Made by a program: the position numbers and the translations under genes. From JAKJGV01 sp964617565 (GTDB lineage Bacteria; Verrucomicrobiota; Kiritimatiellia; CAIQIC01; JAGNIJ01): 20,471 nucleotides of DNA. The notes under the pieces were generated by a model. The model ran no database searches and was not told where the DNA came from. It saw only the letters and a program-made list of their open reading frames with translations. Positions 7,137 through 15,063 of this stretch are shown here, piece after piece. The stretch is taken from positions 1 to 20,471 of the forward strand of contig CAZTYH010000059.1 in the NCBI GenBank assembly GCA_964617565.1, given 5' to 3'. The stretch's first letter is position 1, and each line of letters opens with the position of its first letter.

Positions 7137-7166
7137 AGTAGAAGCGGTCTCGAGACCGCTTCTACT
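7137..7166. repeat. Perfect 30-bp palindrome
   Basis: The 14-base arm GTAGAAGCGGTCTC (7138-7151) is followed with no spacer by its exact reverse complement (7152-7165), with one more A-T pair outside; CTCGAG is at the centre. It lies in the 7034-7246 gap between convergent genes and has no adjacent T-tract. A copy of a dispersed extragenic palindrome, a protein-binding site and an unusual bidirectional terminator are the options. Confidence 0.85.
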
Positions 7167-7221
7167 ATAGAGGGCGTTGGAACACTTCCCGAATGACAAA
7201 TCGGAAAATCAAATTCACGTA

Positions 7222-7247
7222 ATGCATTTTCCCAATGATAAATGCAT
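7222..7247 (-). terminator. Hairpin directly after the helicase stop codon
   Basis: ATGCATTT (7222-7229) pairs perfectly with AAATGCAT (7240-7247) around a ten-base loop. The stem abuts the minus-strand stop codon of the helicase (7247-7249). No clear T-run follows on the minus strand, so it may protect or mark the mRNA end rather than act as a strong intrinsic terminator. Confidence 0.4.
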
Positions 7248-9184
7248 CACATGAATCCGAGATCCTCGGCGTCGAGCAGCTCGCACGGCACTTCCTTGAT
7301 GAAGCGCGACGGCAGGCAAAACATCGCGCCACCGTCGCGGGAGCGCCTGAGTTGTGGCGAGCAAAGGTACAACTGGTCGCGGGCACGCGTCGTCGCGACA
7401 TAGAACAGGCGACGCTCCTCCCCTTCCCCTCCTTCGTTGATCGCGCGGCTGGAAGGAAACATCCCGTCCGCCAGCCAGATTACAAACACGATGCGCCACT
7501 CCAATCCTTTTGCCTGGTGAATCGTGCTGAGCCGCAACGCGTGCTCATCGCTTCCGCGAATTTCGTCGGTTTCAGCGTCCAGGTTGCTCATCAGCGCGGC
7601 GTCCGCAAGCAATTCCTCGGCCGAGGTGTACTTGGTCGTGAAGTCAATCAACGCATCGAGATCCTCACGGCGCCGGTCGTAGTTCTCGAAGGTCTCCACC
7701 GCGTAGTCGTCATAAAACGCATTGATGAAGCGATAAATCACCTCGCCGGGATCCTCGTTCAACTGCTCTTTCACGTAAGCCCTGCAGATCTCAACGATAT
7801 CCTTCCATGCGGCGCGCGACGCCTGCGGCAGCTTGTCGCGAACGATCTCCGTCACGCGCTGGTCCTTGAGGTCGCAGCGGTGATCGAGCGACTCCCAGAT
7901 GCGTGCCGCGGTCCGCGGACCGGTCTTCGGAAACATGCCGAGCAGGCGCACGAACCCGAGCTCGTCGCCGGGATTCACCAGCACCCGCAACAGGCTGCAT
8001 ACATCCTTGATGTGCGCCTGCTCGAAAAACCGCACGCCGGAGGTGATGTCGAAGGGCATCCGCTGCCGCGCAAGTTCGAGCTGCAGTTCCAGCGCGTGAT
8101 AATGCGCGCGATACAGCACGGCAATGTCGCTCATCCGGTATCCTTCCCGAACCAGCGACTGCGCGCGCTCGATGATATAGGATGCCTGCTCTTCGCCTCC
8201 ACGCACAGAGACCAGCACGGGCTTCCGTCCGTCTTCCCGCACCGCGCGCAGGGTCTTCTGAAACTGCTCCGGGTTGCCCGCGATGCATGCGTTCGCCACT
8301 TCGAGAATGCCCGGTACGCTGCGATAGTTGGTTTCCAGCTTGAAAACCGTCGCGTCGGGATACCGCTTCGGGAAGCCAAGGATGTTCCTGAAATCAGCGC
8401 CGCGCCACGAGTAGATGCTCTGGAAATCGTCGCCGACCACCAGCAGGTTGCGCCGGTTCGCCGCGAGCCGGTCCACCCATTCCGCCTGAATGGTGTTCGT
8501 GTCCTGGTACTCATCCACGAGGATGTGCAGGAAGTGTTCCTGATACCGCTCCAGGACGTCCGGTTGCTCGCGGAAAAGCCGCAGGCCATTGACCAGCAGA
8601 TCGTCGAAATCCATCGCGTTCAGGGTGCGTTTCCGATCCACGTAACGGGAATGCACTTTCACCACATCTTCAATGCTTATGCGATGGGTCCCGAAATGCG
8701 CGCCGGCCGTCACCTCCACCGGCTGCTCCTTGTTTGCGGCCAGGCTGTACACGCTGAGCAGGACGTCCGGCTTCGGGAAGTGCTTGCCCAGCAGATCAAG
8801 CTCGTCCGCGCACGCGCGGACCAGGCTGCGCGCATCGTCCTGATCGAGGATCGTGTAGTCCGGCTTGTAGCCCAGCGCCTCGCAGTGCCGCCGCAACATG
8901 CGGTTGGCCATGTGGTGAAACGTCCCGCCCCAGAGTCCGCTTACGCCCTCCCCGACCAGGCTGCGGGCGCGCTCAAGCATCTCGCGTGCCGCGCGATTGG
9001 TGAAGGTCAACAACAGGATCCGCTGCGCGTTGACGCCCCGCTCCACGAGGTGCGCCACGCGGAACGTCAGCGTGCGCGTCTTGCCCGTGCCTGCCGCGGC
9101 AATGACGAGTACCGGGCCGTCCGGCGCAAGCACCGCAGCCCGTTGCTCGTCGTTCAACGCTTCGCTGAAGTTGATTCCAGACAT
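7247..9184 (-). CDS. UvrD/Rep/PcrA-type superfamily 1 DNA helicase
   Basis: A 645-residue ATP-dependent 3'-5' DNA helicase. All SF1A motifs are readable: Q-motif/Walker A (NDEQRAAV and AAGTGKT, about 11-36), motif Ia (LLLTFTNRAAREM), motif Ic (GTFHHMANRML), motif II DEYQDTN (214-220), motif III GDDFQSIYSWRGAD (241-254), motif IV LETNYRS (283-289), motif V TIHQAKGLEW and motif VI FYVATTRARDQLYL near the end. It ends soon after motif VI and lacks the long C-terminal tail of UvrD/PcrA, so it is closer in size to Rep. Such enzymes act in repair, replication restart and removal of bound proteins. I chose the ATG at 9184 because the protein family begins near NFSEALNDEQ. Upstream in-frame codons come from a repeat-derived stretch. 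No good Shine-Dalgarno is visible. Confidence 0.94.
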   Translation of the reverse strand: MSGINFSEALNDEQRAAVLAPDGPVLVIAAAGTGKTRTLTFRVAHLVERGVNAQRILLLTFTNRAAREMLERARSLVGEGVSGLWGGTFHHMANRMLRRHCEALGYKPDYTILDQDDARSLVRACADELDLLGKHFPKPDVLLSVYSLAANKEQPVEVTAGAHFGTHRISIEDVVKVHSRYVDRKRTLNAMDFDDLLVNGLRLFREQPDVLERYQEHFLHILVDEYQDTNTIQAEWVDRLAANRRNLLVVGDDFQSIYSWRGADFRNILGFPKRYPDATVFKLETNYRSVPGILEVANACIAGNPEQFQKTLRAVREDGRKPVLVSVRGGEEQASYIIERAQSLVREGYRMSDIAVLYRAHYHALELQLELARQRMPFDITSGVRFFEQAHIKDVCSLLRVLVNPGDELGFVRLLGMFPKTGPRTAARIWESLDHRCDLKDQRVTEIVRDKLPQASRAAWKDIVEICRAYVKEQLNEDPGEVIYRFINAFYDDYAVETFENYDRRREDLDALIDFTTKYTSAEELLADAALMSNLDAETDEIRGSDEHALRLSTIHQAKGLEWRIVFVIWLADGMFPSSRAINEGGEGEERRLFYVATTRARDQLYLCSPQLRRSRDGGAMFCLPSRFIKEVPCELLDAEDLGFM

Positions 9185-9197
9185 GGGGTCACTCAGA

Positions 9198-9341
9198 AAT
9201 GGAGTGATGGAGTGCTGGAGTACCGGGAAGACATCAGCCCTTTGCTCATCGCACAAATTCTCGACAAGTACGGGGCGACAGGATGGGAACAGGCCGTCAT
9301 AGATACTGGAATTGTCTTATTCAGCACTCCAACACTCCATT
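9198..9341. repeat. Inverted-repeat element between helicase and YihY genes
   Basis: AATGGAGTGATGGAGTGCTG (9198-9217) recurs as its reverse complement at 9322-9341 with one mismatch, leaving 104 bases between arms. Each arm itself repeats a TGGAGTG unit. The right arm overlaps the stop codon of the YihY-type gene (9340-9342). The middle holds no gene. The shape resembles a REPIN or small MITE-like element; mobility is not shown. Confidence 0.7.
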
Positions 9342-10671
9342 ACTCCTTTCCGCCCTTTTCTTCCATCAGATCGCGAACCGTCATTTCTCCCAGCGCGCTG
9401 CCTACGCCTTTCTCTATGCCGCTAAGAACACCCTCAATACCCGCGCCAAGGTTTCTGGATCCCATTTTCTCCGGATGCGCGCCTTCCTCGGTCACCAGGT
9501 CGAATATCTCGCGGACCGTCAACGAGTCCGCGGCGCGGGTGAGGACATAGCTGCTCTCTCGACCCGCCGTTTCGACGAGATAGCCCGCGCGAACCAGCAT
9601 GCGCACGAGGTCGTTCAAAAGACGGATCGGCACATGGTGTTCGCGCGCGAATGCGCTGGTCGAAAAACGCGGCTTGTCGCCGACCATCGCTTCGGCGGCG
9701 TGCAGCACAATGGACAGCGTCAGCATGAAACGCGATTTGTAGCTCGCGTTAACAGCCGCGCTTTCCATGCTGTAGGTGGATGCGTTCTGCAAGGCGAACG
9801 CCAGCTCCGCGCCCAACAGGACAATCACCCAGCTCGTGTAGAGCCACGCGAGGAAAATCGGCGCCGATGCGAAGGTCCCATAAATGGCATTGTAGCGCGC
9901 CACGCCCAGCTGCAGAGTGATGAACGCCCGCTGCCAGATCACCCAGATGATTGCGCCGACCAGGCTGCTGATGATCGCGGGCAACGCGCGCACGCGCGTG
10001 TTCGGAAGAAAAGTATAAAGGCTGAAAAATGCCAACCACGTCGTGAACAAAGTTGTCAGGCGCATCGCGCTGCGGACCACCGAGCCTACCGCCTGCGGCA
10101 TGAAGGGTACCGCGCCGTGGAGGGTGGTCTCCAACGTGCTCGCAATTCCGATCAGCACCGGTACGAGGACCAGAATGCTGACGTAGTTGGCAACCTTGCG
10201 AATCACGTTGCGCGGACGGGCCACGCCCCATATCCGATCGAACGTCAGTTCCACGCTGCCGAGTACAAGGATCGCGGTAAAGATCACGAACCCGAGACCC
10301 ACCCATCCCATCGCTGCGAAATTTGTCGTGCTCACTATGTCCAGCATCTGCTGGATGAAGGACTGGAACTCCACCGGCATCGCTTCGGTCCATCCGAGCA
10401 ATATCTGAACCCGTTCCTGCCCGAAACCGAAACCCTTCAAAAGAGCAAACGCCACCGCGAGCATCGGGACCAGCGACATGAGGGTGACAAACGTCAGCGC
10501 GGACGCATGGACCGGGAGATCGTCTTCCTGGAATCCCTTGAACACGATCTGGCCCACGCGGAGAAGGCGGATCGGCAGGCTGCGACGCGCGGAAAGCGAG
10601 GAGACATCAATCTCCCATACATCCTCGGTCACGAATTGTTTGAATCGCTGCCACGATTGGTTGGCCTTCAT
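9340..10671 (-). CDS. YihY/BrkB-family (UPF0761) inner-membrane protein with C-terminal winged-helix domain
   Basis: A 443-residue protein. Residues about 35-300 form the YihY/BrkB membrane domain with around six helices; hallmark pieces are DLPVHASALTFVTLMSLVPM (51-70) and YGTFASAPIFLAWLY (254-268). After about residue 305, TLSIVLHAAEA through SYVLTRAADSLTVREIFDLV looks like an Rrf2/MarR-like winged-helix fold, an extension seen in part of this family. The family's function is not settled (older RNase BN and BrkB names are unreliable). The ATG at 10671 has a good AGGGGG-type ribosome-binding site and overlaps the stop of the Nudix gene as ATGA, indicating translational coupling. The last codon and stop are formed by the inverted repeat described at 9198-9341. 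Confidence 0.9.
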   Translation of the reverse strand: MKANQSWQRFKQFVTEDVWEIDVSSLSARRSLPIRLLRVGQIVFKGFQEDDLPVHASALTFVTLMSLVPMLAVAFALLKGFGFGQERVQILLGWTEAMPVEFQSFIQQMLDIVSTTNFAAMGWVGLGFVIFTAILVLGSVELTFDRIWGVARPRNVIRKVANYVSILVLVPVLIGIASTLETTLHGAVPFMPQAVGSVVRSAMRLTTLFTTWLAFFSLYTFLPNTRVRALPAIISSLVGAIIWVIWQRAFITLQLGVARYNAIYGTFASAPIFLAWLYTSWVIVLLGAELAFALQNASTYSMESAAVNASYKSRFMLTLSIVLHAAEAMVGDKPRFSTSAFAREHHVPIRLLNDLVRMLVRAGYLVETAGRESSYVLTRAADSLTVREIFDLVTEEGAHPEKMGSRNLGAGIEGVLSGIEKGVGSALGEMTVRDLMEEKGGKE

Positions 10672-11234
10672 GTCGCCCCCCTTGCTGCTCCGGCGGATTC
10701 GCCCGCCTCCATGACCGTCGTGTACTGGGTCCATGCCGCCAGCGTCTTGGAATCGTTGATTTCGTTCCCCCGGATTTTCTCCACGATTTCGTTTCGATCA
10801 AGCAAAACGACATCCAGATGCTCGTCCTCGTCCGGGCTGACAACACCCGCCGCCTCCTTGGTTTCGGCATAAAAAAGGTCTATTCGCTCATCCACATAGC
10901 CGGGCGATGGGAAGATGTACCCGAGCGGCACCAGCGACGCAGCTTCGTAGCCGGTCTCCTCCCGCAATTCCCTGCGGGCGCAAAGCTCCGGGTCTTCGCC
11001 TTTCTCGCGGTTGCCGGCCACGACCTCCAGCATTTCGCGCTCCACCGGCTTGCGGAACTGGCGGACCAGCACGAATTTCCCGTCGGGCCGGCGCGCCAGG
11101 ACGGCCACTGCACCGCGATGCCGGACAATCTCGCGAAACGCTTTTTTCCCGTTGGCCATCTCGACGTCCTGAAGCTCCAAGCCGAGGATACGTCCGGAGT
11201 AGAGCGTTTTTGAGCTGATTGTCTTCTCGTGCAT
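10668..11234 (-). CDS. Nudix hydrolase, ADP-ribose pyrophosphatase type
   Basis: A 188-residue protein with an intact Nudix box: Gly74, Glu80, then Arg88-Glu89-Leu90-x-Glu92-Glu93-x-Gly95-Tyr96, the GX5EX7REUXEEXGU pattern that binds Mg2+. The loop SPGYVDERIDLFYA (about 110-123) with Pro-Gly and a downstream Glu is typical of the ADP-ribose pyrophosphatase (NudF-like) subgroup, which hydrolyses ADP-ribose to AMP and ribose 5-phosphate. Substrate assignment is inference. It is cytoplasmic with no signal. It is the first gene of a minus-strand unit with the YihY-type gene, and lies back to back with the dGTPase-like gene, only 37 bases between start codons. No convincing Shine-Dalgarno is seen before the ATG at 11234. 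Confidence 0.92.
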   Translation of the reverse strand: MHEKTISSKTLYSGRILGLELQDVEMANGKKAFREIVRHRGAVAVLARRPDGKFVLVRQFRKPVEREMLEVVAGNREKGEDPELCARRELREETGYEAASLVPLGYIFPSPGYVDERIDLFYAETKEAAGVVSPDEDEHLDVVLLDRNEIVEKIRGNEINDSKTLAAWTQYTTVMEAGESAGAARGAT

Positions 11235-11235
11235 G

Positions 11236-11264
11236 TTGTGTCCGTCCGCCGGTCACTCTATGAT
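11236..11264 (+). promoter_or_regulatory. Candidate promoter giving a leaderless dGTPase mRNA
   Basis: TATGAT (11259-11264), five of six to the -10 consensus, lies 17 bases after TTGTGT (11236-11241), a poor -35. The expected transcription start coincides with the ATG at 11272, seven bases beyond the -10, and no Shine-Dalgarno sequence is present. Confidence 0.45.
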
Positions 11265-11271
11265 ACTCCCC

Positions 11272-12423
11272 ATGATCCATTCCAGAGAAGAAAGAGAGAA
11301 ACTGGAGAGGGAACGCCTCGCCCCCTATGCCGCCAAAAGCGCGGAAACCGCGGGACGCCGCTATCCTGAGCCGCCGCACGAGTTCCGTACCGAGTTTCAG
11401 CGCGACCGCGACCGCATCCTGCATTGCAAGGCGTTTCGCCGCCTGGAGTATAAAACGCAGGTCTTTGTGAACGGGACGGCGGACCATTACCGCACCCGGC
11501 TGACCCACACGATGGAAATGACCGCTGTTGCGCGCACGATCGCACGGGCGCTCAGCGCGAACGAGGATCTGACCGAGGCCATCGCCCTCGCGCACGACAT
11601 CGGGCACAGCCCCTTCGGCCACGTCGGCGAAGACGCGCTCGACGACCTGATGCGGAAGCACGGCGGTTTCGATCACAACGTGCAAAGCTGCCGCGCCGTC
11701 GAGCTGATCGAGCATCGCTATCCCGGCTTCCCCGGGCTGAACCTCACATGGGAAGTCCGCGCGGGCTTGCGCAAGCACCAGGCATCCGTACCCGGCGCCG
11801 AGCTTGACGGGAAACCGATAGGTCCGTTCCAGCAGGTTGAAGCACAGATCGCCGACGTGGCGGACGACCTCACCTACCATGCGCACGATGTGGACGACGC
11901 GCTGGAGGCGGGGTTGATTACCGATCTTCAACTGAGCGGGCTCGAACTGTGGCGGCGCGCGACCGAACGCGCGCGGGGGCGGTATCCGGGGTTGTCGCAG
12001 GAGCGTGAAGCGGATGTCGCCATCCGCTGCCTGCTCGATATGCAGGTGGAAGACGTCATCCGCACCAGCGCAGCGCTGCTGGCCAAACACCGTCCGCAAG
12101 CGCCCGTCGAAGCGATGAAGTTATCCGGTCGCGTCGTGACCTATAGCAACGCACTGCGTGATATGCTCGAACCGTTCCGCGCGTTCTTGTATCGCGATGT
12201 GTATTACCATTCCGCCGTGAGCGATGACAGCCATGAAGCGGTGGGGATGATGCGGAAGCTGTTCCTGTATTATGTGGATCATCCGGAAGCGATGGGCCGC
12301 AAGGCCCGCGTGCGCCTGGAAAGCGAAGGACTCTGGCGCACCGTCTGCGATTACATCGCCGGCATGACCGACCGCTATGCCATCGAGGAATACCTGCGCT
12401 TCGGCCTGAACCGCGAAGGCTGA
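11272..12423 (+). CDS. dgt: dGTP triphosphohydrolase-like HD-domain protein
   Basis: A 383-residue HD-superfamily hydrolase of the deoxyguanosinetriphosphate triphosphohydrolase-like group, which removes triphosphate from dNTPs and so trims the DNA precursor pool. Visible are REEREKLERERLAPYAAKS at the start, FQRDRDRILHCKAFRRLEYKT split as RDRDRILH and FRRLEYKTQVF (43-65), then metal ligands His79 in RLTHT, His108-Asp109 in LAHDIGHSPFGH, and the later Asp in DVADDLTYHAHD (about 195-206). Length fits the shorter, non-E. coli type. In-frame ATGs at 11233 and 11260 are less likely: the first lies over the divergent Nudix start, the second inside the -10 box. The 120 bases after the gene separate it from the glycosidase-like gene, which has its own promoter-like sequence. 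Confidence 0.93.
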   Translation: MIHSREEREKLERERLAPYAAKSAETAGRRYPEPPHEFRTEFQRDRDRILHCKAFRRLEYKTQVFVNGTADHYRTRLTHTMEMTAVARTIARALSANEDLTEAIALAHDIGHSPFGHVGEDALDDLMRKHGGFDHNVQSCRAVELIEHRYPGFPGLNLTWEVRAGLRKHQASVPGAELDGKPIGPFQQVEAQIADVADDLTYHAHDVDDALEAGLITDLQLSGLELWRRATERARGRYPGLSQEREADVAIRCLLDMQVEDVIRTSAALLAKHRPQAPVEAMKLSGRVVTYSNALRDMLEPFRAFLYRDVYYHSAVSDDSHEAVGMMRKLFLYYVDHPEAMGRKARVRLESEGLWRTVCDYIAGMTDRYAIEEYLRFGLNREG

Positions 12424-12462
12424 ATCCCGCGCACCGGAAACACCCTTTATGCAGGTTCTTCC

Positions 12463-12468
12463 TATAAT
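12463..12468 (+). promoter_or_regulatory. Perfect -10 box (TATAAT) before the GHL10-type gene
   Basis: A perfect TATAAT sits 80 bases before the chosen start, but no good -35 is found at 16-18 bases upstream and there is no extended TG. It may need an activator, or be fortuitous. Confidence 0.4.
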
Positions 12469-12528
12469 CGGCGATCCACACCTTGCGCGAACGCGGCGCG
12501 CAGGATACAGTGCGGCGGAACCACCGAT

Positions 12529-12534
12529 GGAGAA
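12529..12534 (+). promoter_or_regulatory. Ribosome-binding site selecting a GTG start at 12543
   Basis: GGAGAA lies eight bases before an in-frame GTG at 12543. The in-frame ATG at 12555 has no such site, and TTG at 12483 would add a poorly shaped N-terminus. The GTG start also gives the signal peptide a normal basic N-region. Confidence 0.6.
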
Positions 12535-12542
12535 TATGTTTC

Positions 12543-14975
12543 GTGGCAATAAGAATGACATGCCGTCCACAACCGTGTCTGTTTCCCGCCTTCCTCGCGT
12601 TCTTCATGACTGCGGCTTTCCTGCCCGCGCAGGCGAACGTGCTGATTGACGGATTCACCTATTCCTCGGCCGCCGCCGCGCAAAAAGCATGGCAGCCGTC
12701 CCCCGCGTCTCCCGCGGTCACGCTTTCACCCAAGGGCGAGGGCGTGGTCTTTCCATGCATTTTCGCGCGGGGAGGTGAGCGCGTGTATTGGGATCGAGCG
12801 GTCTCGGTTGATCTTTCCCGTCAAACCAGCATCCTGCTTGATTTCTCCTGCGACGATCCCGGCGCGCTGCGCTCCCCCACGATCTACTTCAAGAGCGGAG
12901 GCGGCTGGTACGTCGCGCGCATTCCGATGCGCGGCGCCGGGCGTCGAATCGTTTCCCTCGCGAAGACCGACTTCTCAACCGAAGAAAAGCCTGCCGGCTG
13001 GCATCGGATCGAACGCATTCGCCTCTCCGCATGGAAAGCGGACGGCCGCAACACGGCGCTCACCATTCACAGCCTGCGCGCCGAAGAAAACAGCGTGGTC
13101 CTCGTGCGCAACACCCTCTCCGCTCCATCCGAAGGAGAGCGGCGTTACGGCACGCGTGTGTCCACACGGTTAAGCCGGTTCCTGGCGGAAGCCGGCATCC
13201 CGCACGGGGTCGTCACAGACGAAGAGGTCGTTCACGGCGCCCTGATGAAGAGCCGGGTCGCCATCCTTTCTTACCACCCGCATCCGCCCGCGCGGGAGAT
13301 CGAGTCGCTCAAATTGTTCGTGCAACGCGGCGGCAAGCTCGTGGTCTTCTACGGAGCGGATCCCGCGCTGGCTGAACTGATGGGGGTTCGACTGGGCAGC
13401 TACCAGAAGGCCGACGCGCCCGGGCGCTGGAGTTCCTTCGTCTTTCTGAAACCCTCTTTCTGGAAAGTGCCGGAGCGCGTCTACCAGGAGTCTTTTAACA
13501 TCATGTCCGCGTCTCCCGCGCGCCCCTCCACGCAGGTCATCGCCTACTGGGAAGATTCGCGCGGCCGCCGAACGGAAGATCCGGCGTGGATGGCATCGGA
13601 CAGCGGCCTCTGGATGACCCACGTGCTGCTGGACGACGACATCGCAAACAAGCGCGACCTGCTCACCGGACTGCTCGCGTCGCTGGATCCGACCATCTGG
13701 AGCCACGCCGCGCGACACGCGATTGACCGGACCGGACAGATAGATTCCTTCCAGGGTTTTGACGATGCTTTTCGCCGCCTCTCTGCCGCCGCCGATTCGG
13801 CATCCAAACCCGCGCTGGTCCGCCGTCTCCTCGACCAGGCCAATCGTGAATACCGGCGCATGTTGACGCTGTCTTCGGAAGGGCGATACGAAGAGGTTGT
13901 CCAGAGCAGCCGTGTCGTGAAAAGCCATCTTGTCGAAGCATATGCCCGCGCACAAAAAGGTCGTGCAAGCGAGTTCCGGGGGGTGTGGGACCACAAGGGA
14001 ACCGGCTGGTTTCCGGGTGATTGGGATCGCACATGCCGAATCCTCGCGGACCATGGAATCAACGCCGTTTTCCCCAACATGCTCTGGGGCGGGCTCGCTC
14101 ATTATCCGAGCCGCCACCTTCCACGGTCGCGCACGGCTGCACACTACGGCGACCAACTCGCACAATGCGTCGAAGCCGCGCGGAAACGCGGGCTTGAAGT
14201 TCATGTCTGGAAAGTCTGCTGGAACATCGAGAACGCCCCGTCTGATTTCACCGCGCAGATGAGACAAAAAGGCCGCCTCCAGGTGTCGCACGATGGATCA
14301 ACCATCTCGTGGTTGTGCCCGTCGCATCCGGACAACGTCGCGCTCGCGTTGAATTCCATCCGCGAAGTCGTCACAAACTATGCCATACAGGGAATCCATC
14401 TCGATTACATCCGCTATCCCAACGCCAACTATTGTTTTTGCCCGACGTGCCGCCGCGAATTCGAAAAGGACCTCGGTGCAAAGGTCGCCAGGTGGCCCGC
14501 GGATGCCAGGGGCAAGGGACGGTATGCGGAAAAATACCGGGGCTGGCGGGCGGATCGAATCACATCGTTTGTGCGGCTCGTGCGCGAACATGTGCGTACA
14601 CTCGATCCGAAAGTCAAAGTCTCCGCGGCCGTCTGGGGCGCTTATCCCGCCACGATTGATTCGATCGGCCAGGACTGGGGCACATGGCTCCGGCTGAACT
14701 ACGTGGATTTCGTCTGCCCCATGAACTACACGACGGACAATACCCGCTTCGAAGAGCTCACGCGCGCGCAACTCGCGCTGCCGGGCGCGCCGGGCCGCGT
14801 GTTTCCCGGCCTCGGCGTCACCTCGGCGGAGAGCCAGCTTGGCGCCGACCAGGTGATCGAGCAGATCATCAGCCTCCGGCAACTCGGCGCACGAGGCTTC
14901 GTGCTTTTCGACATGAGCCACACCCTGCGACTTGACGCCCTCCCCGCACTGCCCATGGGCCTGACCGCGCCGTAG
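12543..14975 (+). CDS. Secreted GHL10/DUF187-family glycoside-hydrolase-like protein with extra N-terminal domains
   Basis: An 810-residue exported protein. A signal peptide spans about 1-31 (Pro-Ala-Gln-Ala before the cut). Residues about 32-180 look like a beta-sandwich carbohydrate-binding domain. About 184-390 resembles a class I glutamine-amidotransferase/ThuA-like fold (RVAILSYHPHPPAREIE, FVQRGGKLVVFYGAD). About 400-475 is helical. About 476-805 is the GHL10/DUF187 TIM-barrel: EFRGVWDHKGTGWFPGDWDR, NAVFPNMLWGG, GIHLDYIRYPN with Asp621 as the likely catalytic or binding acid, then a CFCPTC cluster, and VDFVCPMNYTTD. This family is thought to act on polysaccharides, but substrate is unknown. 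The class I GATase catalytic Cys is not obvious, so that domain is probably structural. The gene lies between dgt and pyrH, with a separate promoter before pyrH. Confidence 0.87.
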   Translation: MAIRMTCRPQPCLFPAFLAFFMTAAFLPAQANVLIDGFTYSSAAAAQKAWQPSPASPAVTLSPKGEGVVFPCIFARGGERVYWDRAVSVDLSRQTSILLDFSCDDPGALRSPTIYFKSGGGWYVARIPMRGAGRRIVSLAKTDFSTEEKPAGWHRIERIRLSAWKADGRNTALTIHSLRAEENSVVLVRNTLSAPSEGERRYGTRVSTRLSRFLAEAGIPHGVVTDEEVVHGALMKSRVAILSYHPHPPAREIESLKLFVQRGGKLVVFYGADPALAELMGVRLGSYQKADAPGRWSSFVFLKPSFWKVPERVYQESFNIMSASPARPSTQVIAYWEDSRGRRTEDPAWMASDSGLWMTHVLLDDDIANKRDLLTGLLASLDPTIWSHAARHAIDRTGQIDSFQGFDDAFRRLSAAADSASKPALVRRLLDQANREYRRMLTLSSEGRYEEVVQSSRVVKSHLVEAYARAQKGRASEFRGVWDHKGTGWFPGDWDRTCRILADHGINAVFPNMLWGGLAHYPSRHLPRSRTAAHYGDQLAQCVEAARKRGLEVHVWKVCWNIENAPSDFTAQMRQKGRLQVSHDGSTISWLCPSHPDNVALALNSIREVVTNYAIQGIHLDYIRYPNANYCFCPTCRREFEKDLGAKVARWPADARGKGRYAEKYRGWRADRITSFVRLVREHVRTLDPKVKVSAAVWGAYPATIDSIGQDWGTWLRLNYVDFVCPMNYTTDNTRFEELTRAQLALPGAPGRVFPGLGVTSAESQLGADQVIEQIISLRQLGARGFVLFDMSHTLRLDALPALPMGLTAP

Positions 14976-14991
14976 CGCACAAACTTGAAAC

Positions 14992-15020
14992 TTGGAACGT
15001 ATACAGCCATCCCTTATGAT
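14992..15020 (+). promoter_or_regulatory. Candidate promoter for pyrH-frr
   Basis: TTGGAA (14992-14997), 17 bases, then TATGAT (15015-15020). It lies directly after the glycosidase-like gene and 44 bases before the pyrH ATG, with the ribosome-binding site GAAAGGA at 15051-15057 between. Confidence 0.5.
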
Positions 15021-15063
15021 GCCGCGGATCAGCAACAGCTTCTTTTTCTCGAAAGGACCAGTC

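Noticed and set aside
7116..7144. Perfect TTGACA at 7116-7121 with TAGAAG 17 bases downstream.
   Set aside because: The -10 is poor and lies inside the palindrome, and a transcript would run antisense into the helicase with no gene to serve.
7235..9550. Long open frame of about 771 codons on the plus strand, antisense to the helicase.
   Set aside because: It mirrors a strongly conserved helicase gene on the opposite strand, has no recognisable domain, and high-GC codon bias produces such antisense frames.
9283..10872. Plus-strand open frame of about 529 codons over the YihY and Nudix genes.
   Set aside because: Low-complexity His/Arg-rich translation with no domain; the minus-strand genes are clear family members.
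10888..12099. Minus-strand open frame of about 403 codons across the Nudix/dGTPase junction.
   Set aside because: It lies antisense to the dGTPase gene and overlaps the Nudix gene in another frame, with no family motif.
12483..12555. Upstream TTG start (12483) or ATG start (12555) for the GHL10-type gene.
   Set aside because: GTG 12543 has GGAGAA at the right distance and gives a sound signal peptide; the others lack a ribosome-binding site.
13170..14291. Minus-strand open frame of about 373 codons.
   Set aside because: It is antisense to the GHL10-type gene and lacks any recognised pattern or ribosome-binding site.
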